NCBI GenBank assembly: GCA_012934845.2
Contig: WNNJ02003023.1
Location: 62,001 to 126,000 of the forward strand
Direction: 5' to 3'
From: Pomphorhynchus laevis
Lineage: Eukaryota > Acanthocephala > Palaeacanthocephala > Echinorhynchida > Pomphorhynchidae
Length of the DNA stretch: 64,000 nucleotides
The notes under the pieces were generated by a model that was not told the DNA's origin, made no database searches, and saw only the letters and a list, made by a program, of their open reading frames with translations. Of the stretch, positions 56,110 to 64,000 are shown in pieces. How positions within the stretch are numbered: the first letter of the stretch is position 1; every line of letters starts with the position of its first letter. The translations under genes were made by a program, and so were the position numbers.

Positions 56110-56128
<19 letters not shown>
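55090..56128 (+). mobile_element. PLE-A central region: zinc linker to RT palm
   Basis: The best-preserved PLE-A core. 'GCNCKSLSFDKINEHICTHN' and 'LELIENCELRKLL' form a Cys/His linker. The open 275-codon frame 55347-56174 then has 'YIITTIDKASNNFVFICKK', 'PILYWNPKLHKNPIKPRFIC' and 'INTYDFSTLYTNLDLVDIKE' (motif A region). The D-K-A-S-N-N-F-V and Y-W-x-P-K-L-H-K-x-P boxes are those of Penelope-like RTs. It ends at a TA microsatellite. Other copies supply the following palm and thumb. Confidence 0.85.
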
Positions 56129-56150
<22 letters not shown>

Positions 56151-56274
56151 AATAGGAATACCTATCACTGCTGATCGTTTGCTACGATCGAATTTGTGGT
56201 TGTGATCAAGGCGCAAGCCGAAACGTAATAAATATTTTATTTTATTGTTCTTCTGCTGCTTATTTACATATGGA

Positions 56275-56303
<29 letters not shown>
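56113..56303. repeat. TA microsatellites around a small insertion
   Basis: (TA)n at 56117-56147 and 56275-56302 enclose about 125 bp with a GATCG/CGATC hairpin, AAGCCGAAACGTAATAAATA and a T-rich end. The terminus resembles the one at 1860-1890. It is probably the end of a small TE inserted in a TA repeat. Confidence 0.6.
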
Positions 56304-56305
<2 letters not shown>

Positions 56306-57065
56306 ATAATAATTATAACGTCTATAATTATAATATAACGTCTTCGTGTTTTTTGGTCACTTGTTTAAAACAAAATCTAACCAAAATTAAACCATTAAGT
56401 AAATATAAATATATGGATAAAATTGAATTAATAGAATCCTTAAATATTTTGATAAATCGAAATTATTTAAAAGTAAGGACATCTATATTTAGACAAGTAA
56501 AATGTGTTCCAATGGGTGTTAATAGTATCCCAATTATAGCTGCCTTTTTTACGCTAGAGGTTCATAACTTATTATTGACTAAAACTTATTAAAGTTAAAT
56601 ACACTAAATATGTGCATTTAACTTTAATAATTTGTAAATAGTTTGTAAGCAAATTTATTTAGGTATTTACTTATTTAATTTTACTTATTCTTAATAAAAT
56701 CAATATTGATGATTTTACATCAATTAAAACTACTATTTATTTATAATGTCATCGTAAAGATGACATGTAAGCTACTTTCAATTTATATCGTAAAGATGAC
56801 ATTTAAATGGACAAGAAACATATTTTTGCATGAGCATTCATGCATAATATATAATATAAAATATAATATATTAAATAATGAAATTTTAAGAATTGCAACA
56901 ATATGTAATGATATTGGCTTTCTTCAAAATCATTTAAATAATTTTATCGATACATACTTAAACTAGGTTACTATAAAAATAACATCAAGCAGAAAATAGT
57001 AAAATATAAATCAACACAATATACAAAGTAAATTTAAACTCTAACTAACCATATTTATGGTTGGA
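56299..57065 (+). mobile_element. PLE-A RT fragment (palm to thumb)
   Basis: It restarts upstream of where the previous piece ended (TGTTATAATAATTATAACG repeats 56020-56035), so this is a second copy or a partial duplication. It covers 'YMDKIELIESLNILI', 'SIFRQVKCVPMGVNS' and then rearranged text. The thumb segment 56800-57000 leads to the stop region at about 57065. Broken. Confidence 0.8.
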
Positions 57066-58330
57066 TAATAAATTATATACTCCGTATTAGAATAATATAC
57101 TCGATAATCAGATTTCATTAGAGGAAATACATTATTAGCATTAATTTGGCCCCACTTGACATGTTAGTTCGAGGAATGCGTATGTTATTTATTAGTTAAT
57201 TGATAAAAACTGACTTATATATTAAAATTCAACTTTTAATTTTATCTGTATTTAAATTGTATAAAATTTTAGATAAAAATTTTGTATTTATAATTTTTTA
57301 ATTATTTATTATTTAATTCCTATAATTTTATTAAACACTATTTTGAATTTATAAATTGTATAAAATACGGCTCTCAGTTTATCTGATCTGATTTGTTCGC
57401 CAATTACGAAAGATGCATTTTTAATTTACAGCTTTTAGCACTAGGTAAACTGAAAGATTAATAATAATATAACTCTAATAATATACATAACACTTTAGAC
57501 TTAGATAAGCGGATCACAAAGAACACGTTTTAATTAGTGAGATTTTAAATTTTAAAGTAAAAAATGATTTTTAATTGCAATTACACTTTACGAATCAAGT
57601 TGCAGTGATTCTGATTTTAGTAAAGATTCATATTTAAATTTACAAGAAACATATTTTTGCATGAGCATTCATGCATACCATATAATATAAAATATAATAC
57701 ATAAAATAATGAAATTTAATAATTAAATAACAAAGTAAATTTAAACTCTGACGAACCATTTTTATGGTTGGATAATAAATTATATACTCCGTATTAGAAT
57801 AACATACTCGATAATCAGATTTCATCAGAGGAAATACACCATTAGCATTAATTTGGCGCCACTTGACATGTTAGTTCGAGGAATGCGTATGTTATTTATT
57901 AGTTAATTGATAAAAATTGACTTATATATTAAAATTCAACTTTTAATTTTATCTGTATTTAAATTGTATAAAATTTTAGATAAAAATTTTGTATTTATAA
58001 TTTTTTAATTATTTATTATTTAATTCCTATAATTTTATTAAACACTATTTTGAATTTATAAATTGTATAAAATACGGCTCTCAGTTTATCTGATCTGATT
58101 TGTTCGCCAATTACGAAAGATGCATTTTTAATTTACAGCTTTTAGCACTAGGTAATCTGAAAGATTTATAATAATATAACTCTAATAATATACATAACAC
58201 TTTAGACTTAGATAAGCGGATCACAGAGAACACGTTTTAATTAGTGAGATTTTAAATTTTAAAGTAAAAATGATTTTTATTTGCAATTACAATTTACGAA
58301 TCAAGTTGCAGTGATTCTGATTTTAGTTTG
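57035..58330 (+). repeat. Tandem duplication of a diverged PLE-A tail
   Basis: Two copies of about 560 bp, 57035-57622 and 57748-58327, nearly identical. Each starts in the last RT codons (GGTTGGATAATAAATTATAT) and carries a diverged tail block (GGAATGCGTATGTTATTTAT) and terminal motif variant GGCTCTCAGTTTATCTGA. Each then has about 200 bp of non-PLE sequence ending TGCAGTGATTCTGATTTTAG. A short RT piece (57625-57720) separates them. Confidence 0.85.
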
Positions 58331-59032
58331 GAATCACAGAAAAAGTTTTTGTTAGTTTTTTTAGTTACATCACAAAAAAAGTTATATTTTATTATTTTTT
58401 AATTTTACTCAATAACCCACTATTTCCAATTACCGTGTTTTATTACAATTCTATGCTGTAATTTGATTTATAATAAATTTTTTAAACTATCTTTTTGTCG
58501 TAGATCATAAATTCAATTACGTCATTTCTATCGCTATTTTTTAGCACTAATTTCATTGCTTTAATTTTAAAATTCACACTCCATTTAAACTTCTAGATTC
58601 ACTCATGTTTTGTGTGCAACTTGTTAATATCAGCAACCGAAATTTTGATTATTTTTTAATTTTCAAATATCCAGGAACAATCAGGTATAGTTGAACGACA
58701 GCAAATTTATTTTGATATTTCGCTCAAAACTACTAGCATCTTTAAAAATTAATACGAAAAAAGAAATACATAAATAAAGTATCTTGTCGGTTCGTACATT
58801 TATGCCGGAATTAAAATCTTTACGTAGACTTGTTCATGTAACATTTTATTTTGTAGGGACCTCTGCGAACAAAAACAACAATGAAACAGAAAACACTAAA
58901 AATGTATAACAAAAGTACAAAACATGTATCATCAAAAGAACGACATGAACATCATGCAAAGAAATAATGAAGAAATAAAATAACAAAATAGAGGAAAAAC
59001 CAAAAATTTTAAACAATAAGTTGCATTTACGA
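58331..59032. other. AT-rich DNA, no gene
   Basis: Nothing supported. The frame at 58846-59052 (-) is hydrophobic low-complexity. A TE-like end (TTTTGATATTTCGCTCAAAA) lies at 58710. Confidence 0.5.
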
Positions 59033-59073
59033 AAAAAATGAGAGATTTCCATGGGAAAATTGTTTGTATATCG

Positions 59074-59146
59074 ATGTGGCAGCTACGAAAGAATCGACAA
59101 AACGATAACTAGTACCGTTTCGTCATTATTTTGACTCATCAGTGCC
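59074..59146 (-). ncRNA. Hammerhead ribozyme-like motif, reversed copy
   Basis: Minus-strand copy of the same motif: GGCA, CTGATGA, GTC-AAAATAAT-GAC, GAAACGG, then TCGTAGCTGCC. It diverges from the 59477 copy only outside the core. Confidence 0.6.
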
Positions 59147-59476
59147 AGGTACCTCCAATTACTAGATGCAGGAGAAGACGGCAAATGACGAAATAATGAC
59201 GAAACGGTACTAGTTATTGTTTTGTCGATTCTTCCGTGGCTGCCATATCAACAAACAATTTCCCACGGAAAACTCTCATTTTTTTCTTAAAATACAATAA
59301 GAAGTTAGCAGATAAATAAATAGAATGCGATGGCATTAGCCAGTGCTCTTAGCGAATGATCCTTTTGGTGAAGCAGTTTATACTTAGTTTGCTAGAGAAT
59401 GTCTAGCTCTATGTAGGCTTTGACATACTCGTGCCGTCTGCCGGTCTTCCTCTGCATCCAGTAGTGGGAGGTAGCT

Positions 59477-59546
59477 GGCACTGATGAGTCAAAATAATGA
59501 CGAAACGGTACTAGTTATAGTTTTGTCGATTCTTTCGTGGCTGCCA
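59477..59546 (+). ncRNA. Hammerhead ribozyme-like motif
   Basis: GGCA, CTGATGA, GTC-AAAATAAT-GAC (stem II), GAAA, CGG, insert, TCGT, GGC, TGCC. Stem I GGCA/TGCC is flush with the core. Stem III would be ACGG/TCGT closing a long loop; a sister sequence near 59253 has CCGT, keeping the pairing. Two extra bases lie before the expected cleavage site, so activity is doubtful. Confidence 0.6.
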
Positions 59547-59560
59547 CATCACTATACAAA

Positions 59561-59785
59561 TTAATTGCAAGCATATTATAATTAATAATTATAATTTATA
59601 ATTATTAATTTATATATTATATATTTATATATATTTTATATATTTTTGTATAATTTTTATATAATTTTTAAAAATTCGATTCTGTGAATTGATTGATAAA
59701 TAATATACAATGTATCATAATAATTATATCATTTTATATACTTTATATCAAGATGAATTATAAACTGAAATTAAAAATAAAAATC
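59561..59785. other. AT-rich low complexity
   Basis: TATATTTATATAATTTTT-type sequence only. Confidence 0.6.
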
Positions 59786-60000
59786 AATTTTTATGAATTG
59801 ACTTAATAAATAACAGACGTTGTATCAGAATAAGAATTAGAGGTCATCAGGAGGAACTGCTATGCTATCAGGTTTCGGCCCCTAACTCCTCTACCCAACA
59901 TAGCAGCGGGCCCAAATACGTGCTAATGAGGTATTTCCTCTGATTAAATTTGATTTTCGAGTATCTTATTCTAATACAGAGTATTTATTATCCATAAGAT
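59786..60000 (-). mobile_element. PLE-A 3' tail, reversed
   Basis: Reversed tail with structured block 59844-59945. The minus-strand hairpin AAATACCT/ACGTATTT has one mismatch; the GGGCCC, CTGCTATG and CATAGCAG strands are present. The last RT codons at about 59990 mark the upstream edge. Confidence 0.8.
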
Positions 60001-60179
60001 TTATACTTATAATGTAATCAATTTAGTATTTTTATATATTCTCAGATTAACTTGGAAACGTAAAGTCGAATTCATGTGTCTTCGACTTGGGAGTGATGAA
60101 TGTTGTTGCTAAATGATGCTTATAAATTACGAATACGCAAAAAAATTATAAATTTTTCGTTTATATTAATTTTAAGGCT

Positions 60180-60368
60180 AAGTCTTTATTACCAAAAATT
60201 TTTTTATTATCAAAAGCTTTCGTTTATTTAATTTTAAGGTTAAGTTCGCTTTATTACCAACTATTAAGTTATCCTTTAGTTTGTTAATATAAAACGCTTC
60301 TAAAATCTTCCGTTAAAACATACTGGATACTTTTGATAATATGGTAGTTCCATCGAAATCGATTTGTT
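60180..60368 (-). mobile_element. PLE-D C-terminal fragment (end of GIY-YIG region)
   Basis: The minus strand encodes 'DFDGTTILSKVSSMF', then 'RKILEAFYINKLKDNL'. This is the C-terminal segment of Penelope GIY-YIG domains, where T-x-I-L precedes R-x-I-x-E-A-F-Y-I. The same segment recurs at 61975-62140. It is cut at 60370 by the 3' end of LINE-J copy 3. Confidence 0.65.
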
Positions 60369-60370
60369 AA

Positions 60371-61440
60371 TAATAAAGATTTTCTTAAATAAATAAACAA
60401 GCCGTCAATAAGTCAGAGTAAATAAATAAATGAAAAGTACACATGGAGAATCATCAGACATAGTAATTAATCATAGCTTCTTCCTCTTCCCAGACATTAC
60501 CAACTTTCATGACCTCAAATCTATGGGAATCTGAGCCCCCCCCAACCAATCCAGCACGCCGCTTTCCGATTGAACCACCCGAGGTCTTTCACCCACGAAG
60601 AATCCAATCGGCGCAGACGATGTTAAGTAAGCGAGAGACGAGGAGCTTCAGAAACCTTAGTCTTTGCTCTGGGGGACGTCCTCTAGAGAAGAAGACTAAT
60701 CCCGAGATAGCCCGGGTGCCCCAGAGGCGCACCTCGGTTTTCCCATTCAACGACATATGCTGGGCCCGTTTCAGAGCCCAACTAGCTCTCTTCAGGATAC
60801 GTTTTAGTCTATCCAGGTCAGCTTTCGCCGACCAGTTCACCGAAACGGTGAACCCCAGGTATTTTACTCGACTTGTGAAGGTAGGGAGTGGTTCAGAAGC
60901 AAATATGGAGGAGAGTGCAGAGAGTGCTAATCTCTTAAGCTTTTGCTTTGTCGCAGGGGAGCTATGGAAGACAACCACCTACAATTTGGCGGAATTCAAA
61001 ACAAGATTGGACCTGGGTAACTGGTCTTTTAATCTTAAAAAGAATCGGCTGATGGCAGAGACTACGTCCTTACACCTGCGTTCAGAGAACATAGCTGTGG
61101 TATCATCAGCGTACACCAATAGACGTTGATCGCGTTTAAATATGTTGAATAGATTTATGGAGGCAGCAAGATACAAGATAGGAGAGAGGGGAACCTTGAG
61201 GCACACCCGTAATAGGGTAGAACTGACGCGCATCAGGGTCGTCTTCATAATAAAATCGCTTGGTGTACAGCAGTATCTCCACCCTGTTAACAATTCTCGC
61301 AGGCAACCCGAAGGACCTGAGAGAAGAGATAACAAAAGGTACGGAGATGCAGTCAAATGCAGCAGAAAAGTCAAGGAAAACAGCCACAACTAAACGATGG
61401 CTATTCTACCTACAGAACTGATGCACTTCACCAACTGCTG
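60371..61440 (-). mobile_element. LINE-J copy 3 (RT and 3' end)
   Basis: Reversed LINE-J with its 3' tail (AAAATCTTTATTATTAA) at 60371-60390. Coding pieces: 'VFLDFSAAFDCISVPFVI' (61387), 'YPITGVPQGSPLS' (61210), 'VYADDTTAMFS' (61110), 'KYLGFTVSVNWSAKADLDRL' (60860). It keeps intact RT motifs B and C but is split over three frames. It is 5'-truncated near 61440. Best source of the family's motif sequence. Confidence 0.83.
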
Positions 61441-61599
61441 TGCCAAATGCAACTGGCAGTGCATCTCCTGATTTAGATTTTAATTGCTGAATGGTGGAAA
61501 GCTTATACGAGTCTTTTAACCTGGCAAGGTCGTCTTCTCCTAGATATGTAGGAAAGTTAGTTAATTTCACTGTAGCTCGTACTGGTTTGAATACTATAG

Positions 61600-61880
61600 A
61601 AGTCAGCCGATATATAGATACCTTGCGCTGGTATTTGCCAGTGCTTTTGCGCTAATGATCCTATATGGTGCAGCGGTAGTGCTGGTTCAGCACTCAATGA
61701 TGATGTCACTAAAGGTTTTCTAGTGCATCATTCACATGATTCTTTGATAGAGCCGTCTGCTAGTCTTCCTCTGCATCCAGCAGTGGGAGGGAACTGGCAC
61801 TGAAGAGTCATAGTGACGACGAAACGACATCTAGCAGTGCTCTTCGTTGTTTTTCCGCGTCTGGCTTATATGATTTCAAA
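61600..61880 (+). mobile_element. Short hammerhead-bearing element with A-box-like motif
   Basis: The 5' part has TGGTGCAGCGGTAGTGC (61670-61686), which fits a tRNA/pol III A box. No convincing B box is seen. The 3' part matches 59440-59490 (CTTCCTCTGCATCCAG, GTGGGAGG) and leads to the hammerhead 61796-61865. No coding capacity. The layout resembles pol III-driven, hammerhead-bearing SINE-like families such as schistosome Sm-alpha. Confidence 0.55.
61796..61865 (+). ncRNA. Hammerhead ribozyme-like motif
   Basis: GGCA, CTGAAGA (fits CUGANGA), GTC-ATAGTGAC-GAC, GAAA, CGAC, long loop, GCGTC, TGGC. The stem II and loop length (8 nt) equal those of the 59477 copy though the loop sequence differs. 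CGTC then TGGC gives a canonical cleavage triplet GTC. Stem I is weakened (GGCA against TGGC). Confidence 0.55.
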
Positions 61881-61969
61881 ACATTCACGCGGAATGGTAT
61901 CATTTGAGAAAAACATAATTTATGTTATATAAAAATAAAATAAAAAATATAAAAATACAAAATAAAATT

Positions 61970-62545
61970 TTTTGTTATAATCAAAGGCTTTCGTTTGTAT
62001 TAATTTTAAGGTTAAGTCAGCTTTATTACCAATCATTAAGTTATCCTTTAGTTAGTTAATATAAAACGCTTCTAAAATCTCACGTTTAAACACACTGGAT
62101 TCCTTTGATAATATGGTAGTTCCATTGAAATCATTATGTGATCATTATTAATGTTATGACCAACTAAGGCACTGCTTGTTCCACGCTTAAGTGTGCATTT
62201 ATGCTGACTTACCCTTGCCCAGTTTGACCTATGCATATTTTATCGCAGCTTTTACAAAACAACGGATGAAATGTTGTTGATTGATTTAATTTTTACAAAC
62301 ATATACAATTTAGGCATTATTTCATTGTCCAAAACAATATTATTGGATGTTGAAATTTAGTTTTCATTAACGTATTTTTTAAAACGATTATTCCATATAT
62401 TATTGATATATGGAATAATATCATCTTCATCATTTTCATCATCTGTATTATCATCTTGGGTTGTTGTTGATTGATTTAATTTTTACAAAATTATACAATT
62501 TAGGCATTATTTTATTGTCCAAAACAATATCATTAAATGTTGATG
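61970..62545 (-). mobile_element. PLE-D GIY-YIG fragment with duplications
   Basis: The minus strand encodes 'HPLFCKSCDKICIGQTGQG', then 'SQHKCTLKRGTSSALVGHN' and the C-terminal 'LELP..' segment. This is the C-terminal GIY-YIG nuclease of a classic Penelope element (C-x2-C, Y/C-I-G-Q-T, H-K-x-x-L-K-R). A run of about 80 bp (GTTGTTGATTGATTTAATTT) is duplicated at 62272 and 62461. Another block (CGATTATTCCATATAT) at 62344-62420 recurs at 63216-63292. Broken. Confidence 0.7.
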
Positions 62546-62549
62546 AAAT

Positions 62550-63095
62550 AGTAGTCGATGAAATTATCAAACCGTTAAACGGGATCTGTAAACTGGTGAC
62601 GAAGGATCAGCCAGTTCCGCATTCGATAGATTACAGCCAGTTCCGCATTCTATAGATTTTGACAGATCGACTACTACGAAAGATAGAGAGGCCAGAGCTG
62701 ACATTTGTTGCAATGGGCTATATGGGAATATCTGGGGGCGGTCCTATATGGACGTGTGTGTCTTCAACAATTTAGCACCTTCATATTCCTTAGAGCGCAT
62801 GACTGATCCATTTACATACCACGAAAGTCGAAAAAACGCAAAGTACGCAGAAAGAATTACAAGAATTGAGCAAGCGGCATTCCACCGATGATTTTCTCGA
62901 TAGTTGGACGAATAGGTCCTGTAGCAAACAGTGTGATTAAGCGGAATGCCACTAGACAGACAGAAAAAGACGTAGATAGGTATGATGACTGTATAAGAAT
63001 AATAAGAAAAAACATTTCGATATCTATTGCAAAATCAGTGTCTATGACGCTAAGGAGGAGAAATTACAAAAGTATCAATCACAACTGAGTAATAA
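62550..63095 (+). mobile_element. RLE-LINE copy 3: restriction-like nuclease C-terminus
   Basis: It encodes 'STTTKDREARADICCNGLYG', 'GRSYMDVCVFNNLAPSYS', 'YHESRKNAKYAERITRIEQA' and 'CIRIIRKNISISIAKS'. This aligns residue by residue with 528-655 of the 18701-20716 protein, including D536 and the YxDVxxFNNLAxSY nuclease motif. Upstream 'IIKPLNGICKLVTKDQ' matches less clearly. A 24-bp tandem repeat (CAGCCAGTTCCGCATTC) lies at 62610-62658. A frameshift lies near 62888. Confidence 0.78.
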
Positions 63096-63720
63096 AGATT
63101 ATAACGAAGATATAGGGACAAAGATATTATATTCTGACATTTATAAGACCCATTTGAGGGTGATTACTAATTTGTTAATAATATTTTGAATTATAAAAAA
63201 ATATTAAAAAAATATCATTGGATGTTGAAATTTAGTTTTCATTAACATAATTTTTAAAACGATTATTCCATATATCATTGATATATGGAATCTCGACATC
63301 TGTTTTTTAAAGGACAAAAAATATGAATTTTATTAGTTCTGGTCTTATATAAAGCATTTTTCACCGCCTGCTCTGGAAATTAGTTTTCTCTTTAAGTGTC
63401 AATTATTAAGCCCTCACGTTTTATATCTCGACAAAATCGGCGCAAATCATATTGTTTCACAAAAACAATAAGCTAGCAGCATCTACTTTCAAAGTGTTAG
63501 GGGTATTTGAAGAATAGGGAACAATATAAAGTTTTAATCTTATTTTTTAACTTAAAATAGGTTGATCGTTCTATTTAATATTAACAAAATAAATTATTTT
63601 ATTTATAAAAATAAAACTAATTGTATAAGTGTATGATTTATCATTTCACACCCGACGTTAAAATGTGAGATGTTTAATACTAAATTTATTAATTTGTAAT
63701 TTTTAATTTTTAATGTTTTC
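63096..63720. other. AT-rich DNA, no gene
   Basis: It contains the repeated block 63216-63292 (copy at 62344-62420). Otherwise nothing recognised. Confidence 0.55.
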
Positions 63721-63944
63721 CTTACAAACTGTATCGTTTGTTTTTACAGAAAGGCAGCAGAGGAAAATTTCAGCAGATCATTAAAGGACCGAAACACGAA
63801 ATGTAGGCGTAGGCTCACTGCTGATGAGGTCCACCTACGCTGATTGTAGTGTACAGTGCTGCATCTAGGATTAAAGAATTCACACGAGGATAATTGATGA
63901 AGCCGACCAAATGATGATACTCGCTCGTGTATGCAATTATTCAT
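63721..63944. mobile_element. TE terminus with permuted hammerhead-like text
   Basis: Plus strand: GGACC, GAAAC, 25 nt, CTGATGA, GGTCC. GGACC/GGTCC form a perfect stem II with the core boxes in reversed order, as in a hammerhead opened in stem II. ACA/TGT can form stem III, but stem I is not evident. An alternative hairpin GCGTAGG/CCTACGC overlaps. The minus-strand frame 63944-63744 has no motif known to me. Confidence 0.45.
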
Positions 63945-64000
63945 TCTATTAACCTGGCAGATTCCGGTTTCCTGTCAAGAAGATTCAAAAGACAGATTGT

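Larger units (their letters stand above)
59033..59560. mobile_element. Short hammerhead-bearing element, inverted dimer-like
   Basis: Arms 59033-59133 (-) and 59196-59290 (+) are imperfect inverted repeats of the same unit end. A further plus copy lies at 59330-59560, whose 5' part (GCCAGTGCTCTTAGCGAATG) and 3' part (CTTCCTCTGCATCCAG, GGCACTGATGAGTC) match 61630-61865. No coding capacity. Hammerhead cores lie at 59477-59546 (+) and 59146-59074 (-). Confidence 0.7.

Noticed and set aside
56160-56200. Hammerhead-like CTGATCG with GATCG/CGATC stem
   Set aside because: The core box does not fit CUGANGA and no GAAA follows in place; treated as a simple hairpin.
1-64000. LTR retrovirus-like, Polinton or other capsid-bearing element
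   Set aside because: No integrase, protease, gag, capsid or polymerase-B motif and no paired LTRs with a primer-binding site were seen; all RTs are of LINE or Penelope type.
1-64000. CRISPR array, rRNA or tRNA genes
   Set aside because: No regularly spaced short repeats with unique spacers, no rRNA-like conserved cores, and no cloverleaf; the only A-box-like string (61670) lacks a B box at the right distance.

Overview
The window looks like repeat-saturated, AT-rich nuclear DNA of an animal. No prokaryotic features, rRNA, tRNA gene or CRISPR array is visible. Only two stretches trace to host genes with confidence. One is an intronless, apparently intact MTHFSD-type gene at 45118-46851 (+). 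The other is a decayed C-terminal piece of cytosolic HSP90 at 1465-1815 (-). Nearly everything else is retroelement or transposon debris in AT-rich spacer. The species cannot be named from the sequence.

The dominant element is an AT-rich Penelope-like retroelement, here PLE-A, with more than a dozen fragments on both strands. Its reverse transcriptase stops just after the thumb, with no C-terminal nuclease. A fragment at 47620-48720 instead carries what looks like the end of a GIY-YIG domain upstream of the RT linker. This suggests the permuted Naiad/Chlamys-type layout. Its 3' noncoding tail holds a conserved structured RNA with compensatory base changes. Other Penelope types (PLE-B 27045-28925; PLE-C 14890-16071 and 35640-35870; PLE-D at 38 kb and 60-62 kb) are of the classic kind, judged by C-terminal GIY-YIG remnants, RT motifs or hammerhead-ribozyme-like termini.

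Three kinds of LINE are recognisable. LINE-J is an APE-type element at 1-1248, 6945-12185 and 60371-61440. The 6945-12185 copy is split by a hAT-like DNA transposon (8775-11326) with an 8-bp target duplication. A restriction-like-endonuclease (R2-like) LINE with an N-terminal tesmin/TSO1-like CXC domain lies at 16603-18093, 18601-21790 (a twin-priming inversion) and 62550-63095. A GC-richer L2/CR1-type LINE lies at 49544-53858, with an internal fragment at 32370-33060. A further, unrelated N-terminal LINE piece lies at 22835-23905.

The most interesting signals are these. A leader of about 38 nt is shared by the 5' ends of two unrelated LINE types, possibly a spliced leader copied into DNA. 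The PLE-A tail RNA shows covariation. Several hammerhead-like motifs are present, two with self-complementary stem III suited to dimers, and another set in short elements that may carry a pol III A box. There is also an unusual density of perfect short palindromes. Layout by region: 0-23 kb nested LINEs and PLEs; 24-32 kb mostly featureless AT-rich DNA with one PLE; 33-45 kb PLE and repeat duplications; 45-47 kb the host gene; 49.5-54 kb the L2-like LINE; 55-64 kb PLE, LINE and hammerhead-bearing elements.
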